Below, piece after piece: positions 33,893-42,303 of a stretch of 64,000 bases of DNA. The notes under the pieces are model-generated. The model was not told the DNA's origin. It made no database searches and saw only the letters and a list, made by a program, of their open reading frames with translations. The position numbers and the translations under genes were made by a program. The stretch spans positions 310,001 to 374,000 of the forward strand of contig CP012068.1 in assembly GCA_001189495.1 (NCBI GenBank). The letters run 5' to 3'. Origin of the DNA: Eubacterium sulci ATCC 35585. Lineage in GTDB: Bacteria; Bacillota; Clostridia; Peptostreptococcales; Anaerovoracaceae. Positions within the stretch are counted from its first letter, which is position 1. Every line of letters begins with the position of its first letter.

Positions 33893-36274
33893 TTGAAAAA
33901 GTTAGCTAATGAATCAAAACTTAATATACAAATATCGGAACTTAATAGTGGCTTTGCTAAGGAACTTGTAGTGACGGCTTTGAGCTTCTTTATTTCACTT
34001 TCAATCTTGAACCTCGCCTTTGTAAGCCTATCCCTACAAAAGGCTGGATTTTCTATGATTGCCATTATAATCAGTTTGGTTTTAATAGCTACAATAGAAA
34101 TTGTGATTTCAAGTAGCGAAGATGGGGAATTGTCAGGTATCAAAGCAGTTCTAAAGCAATATGGAGTATTAGTTTTAGTAGTGCTTCTTCTTATAACAAC
34201 ACTGATTATTCATAGAGATTTCGGTGAGGGTCTTAGAGCGCTTATGCAAAGAATATCTATGACTATGACCGAGTCTCAGGGAAGGATACACGATAACTTT
34301 ATAGAGGGCCAGGCATCAAAGATAGGAGTTCATTTTCTTACGCTCATGCTTGCAATTGCGGTCTTTGAACTTGTGCTTCTAAGCATAAGAAAGGCTGCCT
34401 TTTACACCTTTATAGCACTAGTTATTGTTGAAATTTGTCTAGCTGGCCTAGGTATCTTTACAGTTTCAGCGAGCCTTGCTGCATCTATAGTGCTTCTGAT
34501 TTCAGGGGCCATGCTAGCAGGAAACAGTGGCACGCTAAAGATTTCAGGTGGCAGAGCCTTAGCTTCTAGCGTGGTTGCTACAGTTCTGATACTTTTACTT
34601 GCGATAGCACCGTTTATAAGCTCGGATGTACTTCCAATCAAGGCGGCAGGCAAGACAAACGATGCGATAAAGTCAGCTATGCACCGAAAAATCTACGGTG
34701 GAACAAAAGTGCTTGCAAGGGGAAATCTCTCATCAATTGGAGAGTTTGAACCGAATAAAAGAGTTCAGTTAGATATCACTATGTCAAAGGCTGAGCCTAT
34801 GTATCTTCGCGGCTTCGTAGGAGAATATCTAGATGGTAATAAGTGGGTTAATCTCAGGGGAACGGGTCTATCAGAAGCTAGAGACAAATTCTACTGGCTC
34901 AGACAAAATGGAGTCTATGGAGAGTCATTACTAGCGAAAAACAATCTCGAGATAAATGGAAAAGACAATATTGGAGAGCTCAGCATAAAGCTCGTAAATG
35001 CAGATCGTAAGAACCTGTACCTGCCATACTCATTCCTTCAGGAAAAGAAGGGTATGTACATGGATTCAAGGATAGGTGACTCTGTTATAGAAGCTAATAG
35101 TAAGGAGACTAAATCATACAAGCTAAGCTATAGCGAGGGCAGCGTCAAAGAAGCCTATGTAAACCAAAAAAAGCTAGTGTCTAGTGCAGGGGATCAGGCT
35201 GATTTAGTGAACATGGAGTCAGTATATAGGGACTTCGCACATAAGAACTATCTTGAGATTTCAGCATCAAACAAAAAGACACTGAAGAAGCTACTAGGTG
35301 ATAGTAAGAAGCTTTCTACCAGCGAAGCTAAGCTAAAAATAGTTGACTTTGTAAACAAAAACCTAAAGTACGATGATAGCACATCATCTTCTGGGGAAAG
35401 CGATGAGCTAGGATATTTTCTAACTAACTCAAGAGTTGGAAAGTCAGAACTTTATGCAAGTGCAGCAACTCAGATGCTTAGATATTACGGCGTTCCCGCA
35501 AGATATGTCGAAGGCTATGTCATCACAGAAAAAATGATTGCAGATGGTAGCTCAGATGATAAGGATTCCGTATCAAAGCCAGCAAGCGTAACAGTAACAG
35601 AAGAGAGCGCTCACGCTTGGTGCGAGTACTATCTCGATGGAGTAGGCTGGGTACCTTTTGATGTAACGCCAAAGTATAGAGGCGAGATTAAGTTTACTAA
35701 GACCGATGACGCTCTAAAATCAGAACTCGGTGGTGGAAAGGGTGCCGAAGGAAGCTCAAGCGATAGCTCTGAGAAAGACGAGGAGAATAAGGACACTAAT
35801 CAGGATATTGAAAACCCTATAAATAGCCAGACTCTAGTGTTCACATATGCGAAGCTTCTCGTGCTTTTGGGAATACTTTTGGCAATTCTCATTTTGATTA
35901 TCATAATTGCAATCAGAAGGTATAGGTTAAGACGCTTCCTAAGAAGCCTTAAAACCGATAATGCTAGAATCGCAGTTAAGAAGAGCTTTAGTTATAGCAT
36001 CTATCTTGTTTCACAAAAGGTAGACTCCTTTGATACATCTTTCATAAAAGAAAGCGTAAGTGAAATCAAAGAAGCTTTCCCTAATTCAGCAGGATTACTA
36101 TTTGAAGCCATAGCAGTAAACGATAGAGCTGTATATGCTTCAGATGATGAAGTGATAGGTGAAGACGATAGGGAGCTTATGCTTAACTTCAACGAGTCAG
36201 TATCAAAAGAATATGCAGAGGGTAGAAATCTCCCATGCAGAATATTTGATAAATATATACGAGTTATTTATTAA
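33893..36274 (+). CDS. Membrane transglutaminase-like protein lacking the catalytic cysteine
   Basis: A 793-residue TgpA-type membrane protein. About seven helices fill the first 250 residues, a large extracellular part carries a transglutaminase-like domain (about 480-600), another helix lies at about 650-675, and a cytoplasmic tail ends the chain. The domain has GYFLTNSRVGKSELYASAATQMLRYYGVPARYVEGY and ESAHAWCEYYLDGVGWVPFDVTP. The His and Asp of the triad are present, but where relatives have Gly-x-Cys the sequence has Gly-Lys-Ser (Ser518, codon 35444-35446). It may therefore be an inactive relative that binds rather than cuts or links. The start is TTG 33893 with TAGGAG 6 bases upstream. 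It is last in the operon. Confidence 0.88.
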   Translation: MKKLANESKLNIQISELNSGFAKELVVTALSFFISLSILNLAFVSLSLQKAGFSMIAIIISLVLIATIEIVISSSEDGELSGIKAVLKQYGVLVLVVLLLITTLIIHRDFGEGLRALMQRISMTMTESQGRIHDNFIEGQASKIGVHFLTLMLAIAVFELVLLSIRKAAFYTFIALVIVEICLAGLGIFTVSASLAASIVLLISGAMLAGNSGTLKISGGRALASSVVATVLILLLAIAPFISSDVLPIKAAGKTNDAIKSAMHRKIYGGTKVLARGNLSSIGEFEPNKRVQLDITMSKAEPMYLRGFVGEYLDGNKWVNLRGTGLSEARDKFYWLRQNGVYGESLLAKNNLEINGKDNIGELSIKLVNADRKNLYLPYSFLQEKKGMYMDSRIGDSVIEANSKETKSYKLSYSEGSVKEAYVNQKKLVSSAGDQADLVNMESVYRDFAHKNYLEISASNKKTLKKLLGDSKKLSTSEAKLKIVDFVNKNLKYDDSTSSSGESDELGYFLTNSRVGKSELYASAATQMLRYYGVPARYVEGYVITEKMIADGSSDDKDSVSKPASVTVTEESAHAWCEYYLDGVGWVPFDVTPKYRGEIKFTKTDDALKSELGGGKGAEGSSSDSSEKDEENKDTNQDIENPINSQTLVFTYAKLLVLLGILLAILILIIIIAIRRYRLRRFLRSLKTDNARIAVKKSFSYSIYLVSQKVDSFDTSFIKESVSEIKEAFPNSAGLLFEAIAVNDRAVYASDDEVIGEDDRELMLNFNESVSKEYAEGRNLPCRIFDKYIRVIY

Positions 36275-36326
36275 TGTGTAAATCAATGTATACATTGAAA
36301 AATAGCCGAAAATACGACTTTGATTA

Positions 36327-36356
36327 TTGACAAAATACAGTTGATTTAGATATAAT
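36327..36356 (+). promoter_or_regulatory. Promoter of the cobalamin-riboswitch gene
   Basis: Perfect TTGACA (36327-36332), 18-base spacer, perfect TATAAT (36351-36356). Transcription starts near 36363, just before the riboswitch. Confidence 0.85.
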
Positions 36357-36377
36357 TTAGGTGACAATATATGATTC

Positions 36378-36500
36378 TTTGTATGCCAATCAGGTTAAAC
36401 TCCTGGACGGTCCCGCCACTGTGAATGCTAGAGCATGAGTCAGGTAGCTACAAGGAAGGTCCTGATACTGCGAGAGACGGAATCAGGCAATCAATCATGG
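36378..36500 (+). promoter_or_regulatory. Cobalamin riboswitch
   Basis: The RNA has the core of cobalamin riboswitches: GGTTAAACTCCTGG, then ACGGTCCCGCCACTGTGA (36407-36424), then GAGTCAGGTAGCTACAAGG and GGTCCTGATACTGC further on. GCCACTGT is the most diagnostic piece. A strong terminator hairpin (36507-36528 plus T-run) lies just after it, so bound cobalamin would stop transcription of the surface protein and B12 shortage would switch it on. The class (adenosyl- or hydroxo/methylcobalamin) was not determined. A covariance-model search with the Cobalamin family would settle the boundaries. Confidence 0.85.
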
Positions 36501-36506
36501 AAAAAC

Positions 36507-36535
36507 GGGCTGTGATATTTCACAGCCCATTTTTT
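36507..36535 (+). terminator. Riboswitch-controlled terminator
   Basis: GGGCTGTGA (36507-36515) pairs perfectly with TCACAGCCC (36520-36528), followed by A and six T residues. It sits between the riboswitch and the coding start at 36569. Confidence 0.88.
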
Positions 36536-36568
36536 GAGGCAAATTTTATTTTATTGAAGGGAGAGAAA

Positions 36569-39500
36569 ATGGAAAGTGTGAAGAGACTGAGCAGTAAATT
36601 GCTCGTAATCGTACTGACTATGGCAATGCTTATGACTAGCATGGCTTTGCCTATGAATTCACATGCAGCGGTGCTTTATCCAAAGATGACTGTAAAGGTT
36701 GTGGATGAGAGCGGAACAACTGTTGAAAACCCAAAGGTTGAGGTGTCGTATTTGGATGAAAGCTACGATGACCTTGCAGAGGAAACTGTTAAAGAGGTTG
36801 TTAAGGTAACGCCAGATGCAAGTGGCAAGTATAAACTCTATGTGAACAGAAAGACAACAGTAAAGGTGTCAAAGGATGGATATGAGCCAAAGACAGAGGA
36901 GTTTACGCCAGATGGTTCAAAGGAAGACTTCGAAAAGGTGATAACTCTTAAGAAGAATGCTGAGGTAACACCTCCACCAGCACCTGTGGATAAGCTTACA
37001 CCCGTTGTAAATAAGTTTAAAAGCGAGTTTGGTGCACTCATTGCAAAATATGGTACTACAAACAATGCAGCTGACCTAGCTCTTGAGAAAATCAAATCAT
37101 ATCATGATCTTGACTCAGATGGAATTACTGTTAAGGTTATAAAATCAAGTAAAGAGTCTGTAATTACAAATGATGGAAGCGTAAGTTATGTAAATAAAGA
37201 TAAGACAGCAGCTTACGGAATAAATCATGAAAATGTAACATGTACATTTGAGTTCAGCTATAACGGACAGAAGCAGACTGCTACAAGAACTGTAATGGTT
37301 GGATGGGATGTTCCACATATCAATAAAAAGATAAAGGCTGTGGCTGATGGAATAACATTTGATACCATTAAGGGCTCAAACACTGCAGAAGACAATATCG
37401 TTTCTGATTTAACTCTTCCTCAGATTGATGGAACTAGTGTTTCAACAGCATGGACAAATACAGTATGGGAATCATCAAATCCAGATGTTTTGAGCATTAA
37501 AGATGCAAATCAGTACGCTGGTCTAAATACTCCTAAAAAGGCAGAAGTTAAGCAGCCTAAACAGGATACAGTAGTTACTCTAACTGCTAAGACAAAGGTA
37601 AATACTAGTATTTTAAATCCAAATATTCAAAAGCAAGATGACTTTGATACTATAACAAAGCAGTTCACTTTGACTGTAAAGGGAAGTGGTAAAGTTGGTC
37701 CTACTGCAGAGGAACTTCAGGCTTTGCTAGACAAGTACATCACGCCAGAACTTTTGAAATATGCAAGCAAGGAAGATGGTGAATTTGATCCTAATCATGT
37801 AATTGGAAATATCCTGCTTCCAAGATATACAAAGATCAAAGGTGATGACAACAAGCTAGTATTTGCAAACAAAGAAATTACATACAGCACTGACGATGAC
37901 GCAATCAAGGTAAACGGATACGCAGCAAATGTGGATCGCTTCCAGACAGGCGAAAAAACAGTAAATCTTATTGTTACATTCAAGAGAGATGATGTTACTG
38001 TAACAAAGAAGATTCCGCTAAAGATTGCTGTGATAACAGATGCAGAGCTTGATGCAGAAATCAAGGAAATGGAGTATGCTAAGGCACATTTCTTTGACGG
38101 AATCAACGATAGAGCAAATGCATCCAAGGACTCCGTAAAGGAAGACCTACACGCATTCTTTGAATTCCATTTTGATGGCGAAAATCCTGTATGGGTTTAC
38201 AGAATGGATGAGAAGACTGGAAGAGGTATCGTTCCAGTAAGCTTTTTCGATTCAAGTTGGCATGCTGAAACAAACGGCTATGATACTTTTAAATCATCAA
38301 ATACAAATGTCATTACACATCAAAACCTGATAGTTACAAGACCTGCGCAAAATACAAAGGTTACAGTTACAGCATGGCTAAGCAGTGCTAAATATGGAAA
38401 CCTTGCAAAGAAATATCCAAACAATGCTAAGCTTCAGAAGCTGTCAAAGCAGGAAGTTTCAGTGGAGCTTACTGTTCTTGGAAAGAGCAGCAATAAGGAT
38501 GCTCTAAATGCTAAGATAAGCGAAGCAAAGAACCTTGTATCTGCGATTAGCGAAGGTGATAAGGCCGGTGAATATGCTAAGGGAACAAAGGTTAAGCTAC
38601 AGAAGGCTATCGCTGATGCAGAAGCAGTAAGCAGTGATGCTAGTGCAGATGCTGATAAAATTCAGGCTGCAATCAAGGCACTTGAGGCTGCGATGAAGGA
38701 AGCAAATGATGCACAAAACCCTATCGCAATCTCAGCTATAGTTCAGAATGAGAGCAATACATATACAAATGTCTTCGATGGCCTAAAGGTCAGCCCTAAG
38801 GAAGCTACAGAGCACGGATATTTCAAGGCAGAGGCTTTTGCAAACAAAACTACAGTATTAGATGCTCTTGTAGCAATTCACCACGAGATGTACGGTGCTG
38901 ATTTTGATGCAAATCCAGAAAATTATCTCGTAGTTCCAGAAAATGGATTTATATCAAAGATTTTCGGCGTTACTACAAGTGATTTAGGATATTATGTAAA
39001 CAATGTGTATCCTGTAGATGGTACAGGAATGGGAACTGTAGCAAATACAACAGTTCTAAACAATGGCGATGTTCTAAATATATTCAGGTACTTTAACCAG
39101 GATTACAAAGCTATTTACATGAGCTTTGATCAGAAGAAGGTCGAGGCTAGAACAGCTCAGGAGTTCACTCTATCTCTTAAGGGTGAAAAGACTCTCGCTG
39201 ACTGGAGCAAGAAGAAAGATGCTTATGCTGGTGCAAAGGTAGCTGTTAAAGATGCAGAGGGTAATGTTGTAGCAGAGGCTGTTACTGATAAGGACGGAGT
39301 AGCTAAGCTTACTGTTGAAAAGGCTGGAAAGTACAGTGCAACAGTTACTGCTCTAGCTGAAGACGAAACTTCAAGCAAACAGTTTATCGCACCTTACGCA
39401 GAGGTAAACATTAAGCCTGCAGCTCCTAGCATTAAGATATTCGCACTAGCTCAGGCTGATAGAAATGCATATACAAAGGCTTATATGGAGCTAGAGGTAA

Positions 39501-41014
39501 GCCCTTATGAAGCTGAAAAGTATGGCTATACAAAGGGACCTGATTATGCAGATAAGGTTACAATTCTAGATGCTATGGTAGCGATTCACCGCGACATGTA
39601 TGGAGCTAATTTTGAGGCAGATCCAATGAAATATCTCGAGGCTGCCCCTAATGGATGGATTCTTGCGATGTTCGGTGAAAAGACATCAGATGTTGGATAC
39701 TTTATAAACAACAGATCTACAACAACTCTTTCAAACGATAGCGTTCTTGAAAATGGCGATAGACTAAATATATTTAAGTACTTTGATAAAGACTACTATG
39801 CTCTATTCATGAGCTTTGATAAGGTTAAGCTAGAAGCTGAAACTGACAAAGAGTTCACACTTAAGCTAAATGGAATGAGCACATTTGTTCCACCAAGCGA
39901 AGAGGGTGAGCCATATGAGGGCGGAAAGGTAGTTCTCAAGGACGAGAATAACAAGGTGGTTTCCGAAGCAAAGAGCGATGTAAACGGAATCCTGAAGTTC
40001 AAAGTAAGCAAGCCAGGCAAATATGTTGCGGTTATGGAATCTCTCGCAGAGGGAGATACACACGCTTTCTTCATCGCACCTTACGCAGAGATTAATGTAA
40101 AAGGCGAAGAAAAGCCTGCAGTTAAAGAAGAGGATGTAAGAATATCTGGAGATACTAGATACGATACAGCATATAAGAACGCAGATGCACTCAAGAAGCA
40201 GCTTGGACTAGAGATGTTCGATTCTGCAGTTGTAGCTTGTGGAACAAACTATCCAGATGCACTTTCTGCAGCATATCTTGCAAAGGTTAAGAATGCACCA
40301 CTACTACTCTCAGAGGCAAGAGAGGTTAATGGAACTGTTGATTATATCAGAAAGAATGTAACAAAGGGTAAGACGGTTTACCTAGTAGGTGGAGCAGATG
40401 TCCTTCCAGAGCAAATTAAAACAATACTCGGGTCAGACTACGATGTAAAGCGTCTAGAAGGTGAGGATAGATTCCTAACAAACCTAGCAGTTTTAAAGGA
40501 AGCAAATGTAAATAACGAAGAGGTAATGATTTGCTCAGGACTTGGATATGCGGATGCGCTTTCAGCTGCTGCAACAGGAAAACCTGTAATGCTAGTGGGA
40601 AAGGCACTCACAAAGGAGCAAAAGGCATATCTTGCAGGAATCAATCCAGCTAAGTTCTATATAGTTGGCGGAAGCGATGTTGTTTCTGATAGAGTCAAAG
40701 CTGAGCTAGAAACGATGAGAAGCGTTGAGAGAATTTCAGGAGAAGACAGATACGAGACGGCATTAAATGTTGCAAAGAAGTTCTTTGACATGACATCAAG
40801 CACAGTAGTAATTGCTACAGGTGATGGTTTTGCAGACGGCCTTGTAGGAAGCGTAACAGCAATAGCAAACAATGCACCTTTACTCCTTGCAAATAGAAAT
40901 AACATCAAAGGTGTTGCAGAATTTGTAAAGGAAACAGGAGCAAAGAGAAGCATAGTAATGGGCGGTGCTGATGTAATTTCAAATGAAGCTGTAAAGGTAA
41001 TGATGGGTAGATAA
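36569..41014 (+). CDS. Cell-wall surface protein with two DUF4430-like domains and CWB2 anchors
   Basis: A 1481-residue exported protein. A signal peptide (1 to about 33, ending near SHA) is followed by a carboxypeptidase-regulatory-like domain (about 37-130), bacterial Ig-like regions (about 140-640), an alpha-helical FIVAR-like segment (about 641-716), and two transcobalamin C-terminal-like repeats, at about 720-855 and 954-1080. In each repeat TVLDALVAIHHEMYGADF or its twin, then SDLGYYVNN or SDVGYFINN, then NGDVLNIFRYF or its twin are conserved. Three CWB2 repeats end the chain (RISGDTRYDTA at 1190, RLEGEDRF at 1293, RISGEDRYETA at 1386) and bind cell-wall polymer. The frame extends up to 36425, but that would be inside the riboswitch; ATG 36569 has GGGAGAG upstream. 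Regulation by cobalamin supports a role in surface B12 capture. Confidence 0.88.
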   Translation: MESVKRLSSKLLVIVLTMAMLMTSMALPMNSHAAVLYPKMTVKVVDESGTTVENPKVEVSYLDESYDDLAEETVKEVVKVTPDASGKYKLYVNRKTTVKVSKDGYEPKTEEFTPDGSKEDFEKVITLKKNAEVTPPPAPVDKLTPVVNKFKSEFGALIAKYGTTNNAADLALEKIKSYHDLDSDGITVKVIKSSKESVITNDGSVSYVNKDKTAAYGINHENVTCTFEFSYNGQKQTATRTVMVGWDVPHINKKIKAVADGITFDTIKGSNTAEDNIVSDLTLPQIDGTSVSTAWTNTVWESSNPDVLSIKDANQYAGLNTPKKAEVKQPKQDTVVTLTAKTKVNTSILNPNIQKQDDFDTITKQFTLTVKGSGKVGPTAEELQALLDKYITPELLKYASKEDGEFDPNHVIGNILLPRYTKIKGDDNKLVFANKEITYSTDDDAIKVNGYAANVDRFQTGEKTVNLIVTFKRDDVTVTKKIPLKIAVITDAELDAEIKEMEYAKAHFFDGINDRANASKDSVKEDLHAFFEFHFDGENPVWVYRMDEKTGRGIVPVSFFDSSWHAETNGYDTFKSSNTNVITHQNLIVTRPAQNTKVTVTAWLSSAKYGNLAKKYPNNAKLQKLSKQEVSVELTVLGKSSNKDALNAKISEAKNLVSAISEGDKAGEYAKGTKVKLQKAIADAEAVSSDASADADKIQAAIKALEAAMKEANDAQNPIAISAIVQNESNTYTNVFDGLKVSPKEATEHGYFKAEAFANKTTVLDALVAIHHEMYGADFDANPENYLVVPENGFISKIFGVTTSDLGYYVNNVYPVDGTGMGTVANTTVLNNGDVLNIFRYFNQDYKAIYMSFDQKKVEARTAQEFTLSLKGEKTLADWSKKKDAYAGAKVAVKDAEGNVVAEAVTDKDGVAKLTVEKAGKYSATVTALAEDETSSKQFIAPYAEVNIKPAAPSIKIFALAQADRNAYTKAYMELEVSPYEAEKYGYTKGPDYADKVTILDAMVAIHRDMYGANFEADPMKYLEAAPNGWILAMFGEKTSDVGYFINNRSTTTLSNDSVLENGDRLNIFKYFDKDYYALFMSFDKVKLEAETDKEFTLKLNGMSTFVPPSEEGEPYEGGKVVLKDENNKVVSEAKSDVNGILKFKVSKPGKYVAVMESLAEGDTHAFFIAPYAEINVKGEEKPAVKEEDVRISGDTRYDTAYKNADALKKQLGLEMFDSAVVACGTNYPDALSAAYLAKVKNAPLLLSEAREVNGTVDYIRKNVTKGKTVYLVGGADVLPEQIKTILGSDYDVKRLEGEDRFLTNLAVLKEANVNNEEVMICSGLGYADALSAAATGKPVMLVGKALTKEQKAYLAGINPAKFYIVGGSDVVSDRVKAELETMRSVERISGEDRYETALNVAKKFFDMTSSTVVIATGDGFADGLVGSVTAIANNAPLLLANRNNIKGVAEFVKETGAKRSIVMGGADVISNEAVKVMMGR

Positions 41015-41050
41015 TACTAAAATCATATCAAAATCAATTAAAATTAAAGA

Positions 41051-41078
41051 GCGAGCCTGCACATGCAGGCTCGCTTTT
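41051..41078 (+). terminator. Terminator after the surface protein gene
   Basis: GCGAGCCTGC pairs perfectly with GCAGGCTCGC around ACAT (41051-41074), then TTTT. Confidence 0.92.
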
Positions 41079-41086
41079 GCGTCTTC

Positions 41087-41115
41087 TTTACTGATTAGGC
41101 AAGAAATGATATAAT
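41087..41115 (+). promoter_or_regulatory. Promoter of the queT operon
   Basis: TTTACT (41087-41092), 17-base spacer, perfect TATAAT (41110-41115). The predicted transcription start (about 41122) coincides with the first base of the preQ1 riboswitch stem. Confidence 0.7.
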
Positions 41116-41120
41116 ATAGC

Positions 41121-41163
41121 CCGAGTGTTCGAAACCATCCACTCGTAAAACAAAACTAAGGAG
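41121..41163 (+). promoter_or_regulatory. preQ1-I riboswitch
   Basis: The stem CGAGTG (41122-41127) / CACTCG (41140-41145) encloses the loop TTCGAAACCATC. It is followed by the A-rich tail TAAAACAAAACTAAGGAG, which closely matches the preQ1 class I consensus. The tail contains the Shine-Dalgarno sequence AAGGAG of queT, so ligand binding would hide the ribosome-binding site (translational control). The gene it controls, queT, encodes a queuosine-precursor transporter, which supports the call. Confidence 0.87.
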
Positions 41164-41171
41164 AACTTAAT

Positions 41172-41693
41172 ATGAAAAACAAAACAGTACTATTCGTGAC
41201 AAAGGCTGCGATGATAGCTGCGGTGTATGTGGTTTTAACCATTGTGCTTGCCCCTATATCCTTTGGTCAGGTTCAGCTTAGGGTATCGGAAGCCCTAACA
41301 ATCATGCCGGTTTTTACAGCGGCAGCGATTCCTGGAGTATTCATCGGTTGCTTGATAGGTAACATCTTGGGAGGCGCAGTGCTTCCAGATATCATCTTCG
41401 GTAGCCTAGCTACGCTTGTAGCAGCAGTAATAAGCTATAAGCTTAGAGGCAAGGGGCTTTTGATAGCATCCATTCCACCAGTTGTGGTGAACATGCTAGT
41501 AGTGCCTTTTGTTTTAAAATATGCGTATTCTGTTCCGCTACCAATTCCGTTTATGATGCTCACAGTTGGTGCAGGTGAAGTAGTATCATGCTGCATCCTA
41601 GGCGTTGGACTTGGTAAGCTTCTTCAGAAGAATAAATTCATTTTGGGAGATGAGTCACTTGAGAGAAAACCAGAAGGAAATGAACAGGGCTGA
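41172..41693 (+). CDS. queT: QueT-family ECF S-component, queuosine precursor transporter
   Basis: A 173-residue membrane protein with about five to six helices, of the QueT family. These are S-components of group II ECF transporters predicted to import the queuosine precursor preQ1. The N-terminal segment TKAAMIAAVYVVLTIVLAPISFGQVQLRVSEALTIMP is the family signature. A preQ1-I riboswitch lies directly upstream and contains its ribosome-binding site. It needs a shared EcfT/EcfA module; whether it can use the one at 24.8-27.4 kb is unknown. A VanX-like gene follows immediately. Confidence 0.92.
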   Translation: MKNKTVLFVTKAAMIAAVYVVLTIVLAPISFGQVQLRVSEALTIMPVFTAAAIPGVFIGCLIGNILGGAVLPDIIFGSLATLVAAVISYKLRGKGLLIASIPPVVVNMLVVPFVLKYAYSVPLPIPFMMLTVGAGEVVSCCILGVGLGKLLQKNKFILGDESLERKPEGNEQG

Positions 41694-41694
41694 T

Positions 41695-42285
41695 ATGACT
41701 TTTAACAGCCCCAAAGAGGACTGTGATTCGGGCAATCTAGTTAAGCTTTTAGATGTAGACGATGACTTTATCATCGAGCTAAGATATGCCACAGAAGATA
41801 ATTTCACAGGCAAAAGAGTCTACGAATCGGCAGAGTGCTACATAGATAGAGAAACTCTAAAGATGCTCATAGAAGCAAGGGATGTATTCAAGAAAGACGG
41901 CTACCGTGTCAAAATTTGGGATGCCTACAGACCTATAAGTGCGCAGAAGCGCTTCTGGGAGATTTATCCTGACGATAATTTCGTGGCAAGACCTCCTGAT
42001 ATGGAGACTATGACTAGCTTCAGATCAACTCATATGAATGGGCAGTGCGTCGATATAACGCTTACCGACATGGAGGGAAACGAGCTTAAGATGCCGACAT
42101 GCTTTGATGATTTCAGAGAAATTGCGGCCCTAAAGAACAACGACCCAGAAACTGAAGAATATAAGAACGCTGCATATATGTGCAGGGTGATGGAATCTGC
42201 CGGTTTTGGCGCATCGCCTACAGAATGGTGGCATTTCTACGATAACAAAAATCCACATCCGAGATATCTTGACTACAGAATATAA
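41695..42285 (+). CDS. D-Ala-D-Ala dipeptidase, VanX/DdpX-like
   Basis: A zinc D,D-dipeptidase of the VanX/DdpX family (peptidase M15D), 196 residues from the chosen start. It cleaves D-Ala-D-Ala. Metal and catalytic residues are visible: STHMNGQCVDITLTD (His and Asp zinc ligands) and EWWHF (catalytic Glu and zinc His), with YDAYRP-like WDAYRPISAQ before them. No vanH or vanA gene is near, so a role in D-Ala-D-Ala salvage (like E. coli DdpX) is more likely than glycopeptide resistance. The start is uncertain: the frame opens at 41605 inside queT; 41695 lies just after the queT stop, and 41680 is an alternative. Confidence 0.88.
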   Translation: MTFNSPKEDCDSGNLVKLLDVDDDFIIELRYATEDNFTGKRVYESAECYIDRETLKMLIEARDVFKKDGYRVKIWDAYRPISAQKRFWEIYPDDNFVARPPDMETMTSFRSTHMNGQCVDITLTDMEGNELKMPTCFDDFREIAALKNNDPETEEYKNAAYMCRVMESAGFGASPTEWWHFYDNKNPHPRYLDYRI

Positions 42286-42303
42286 TTTTGGAGATAGAGC
42301 CTT

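Noticed and set aside
36425-36568. Upstream extension of the surface-protein ORF (48 extra residues)
   Set aside because: It would be translated from the riboswitch and through its terminator; the signal peptide and Shine-Dalgarno site point to ATG 36569.
41695-42285. Vancomycin-resistance operon
   Set aside because: Only a VanX-like dipeptidase is present; there is no vanH, vanA-type ligase or VanRS nearby, so salvage is more likely.
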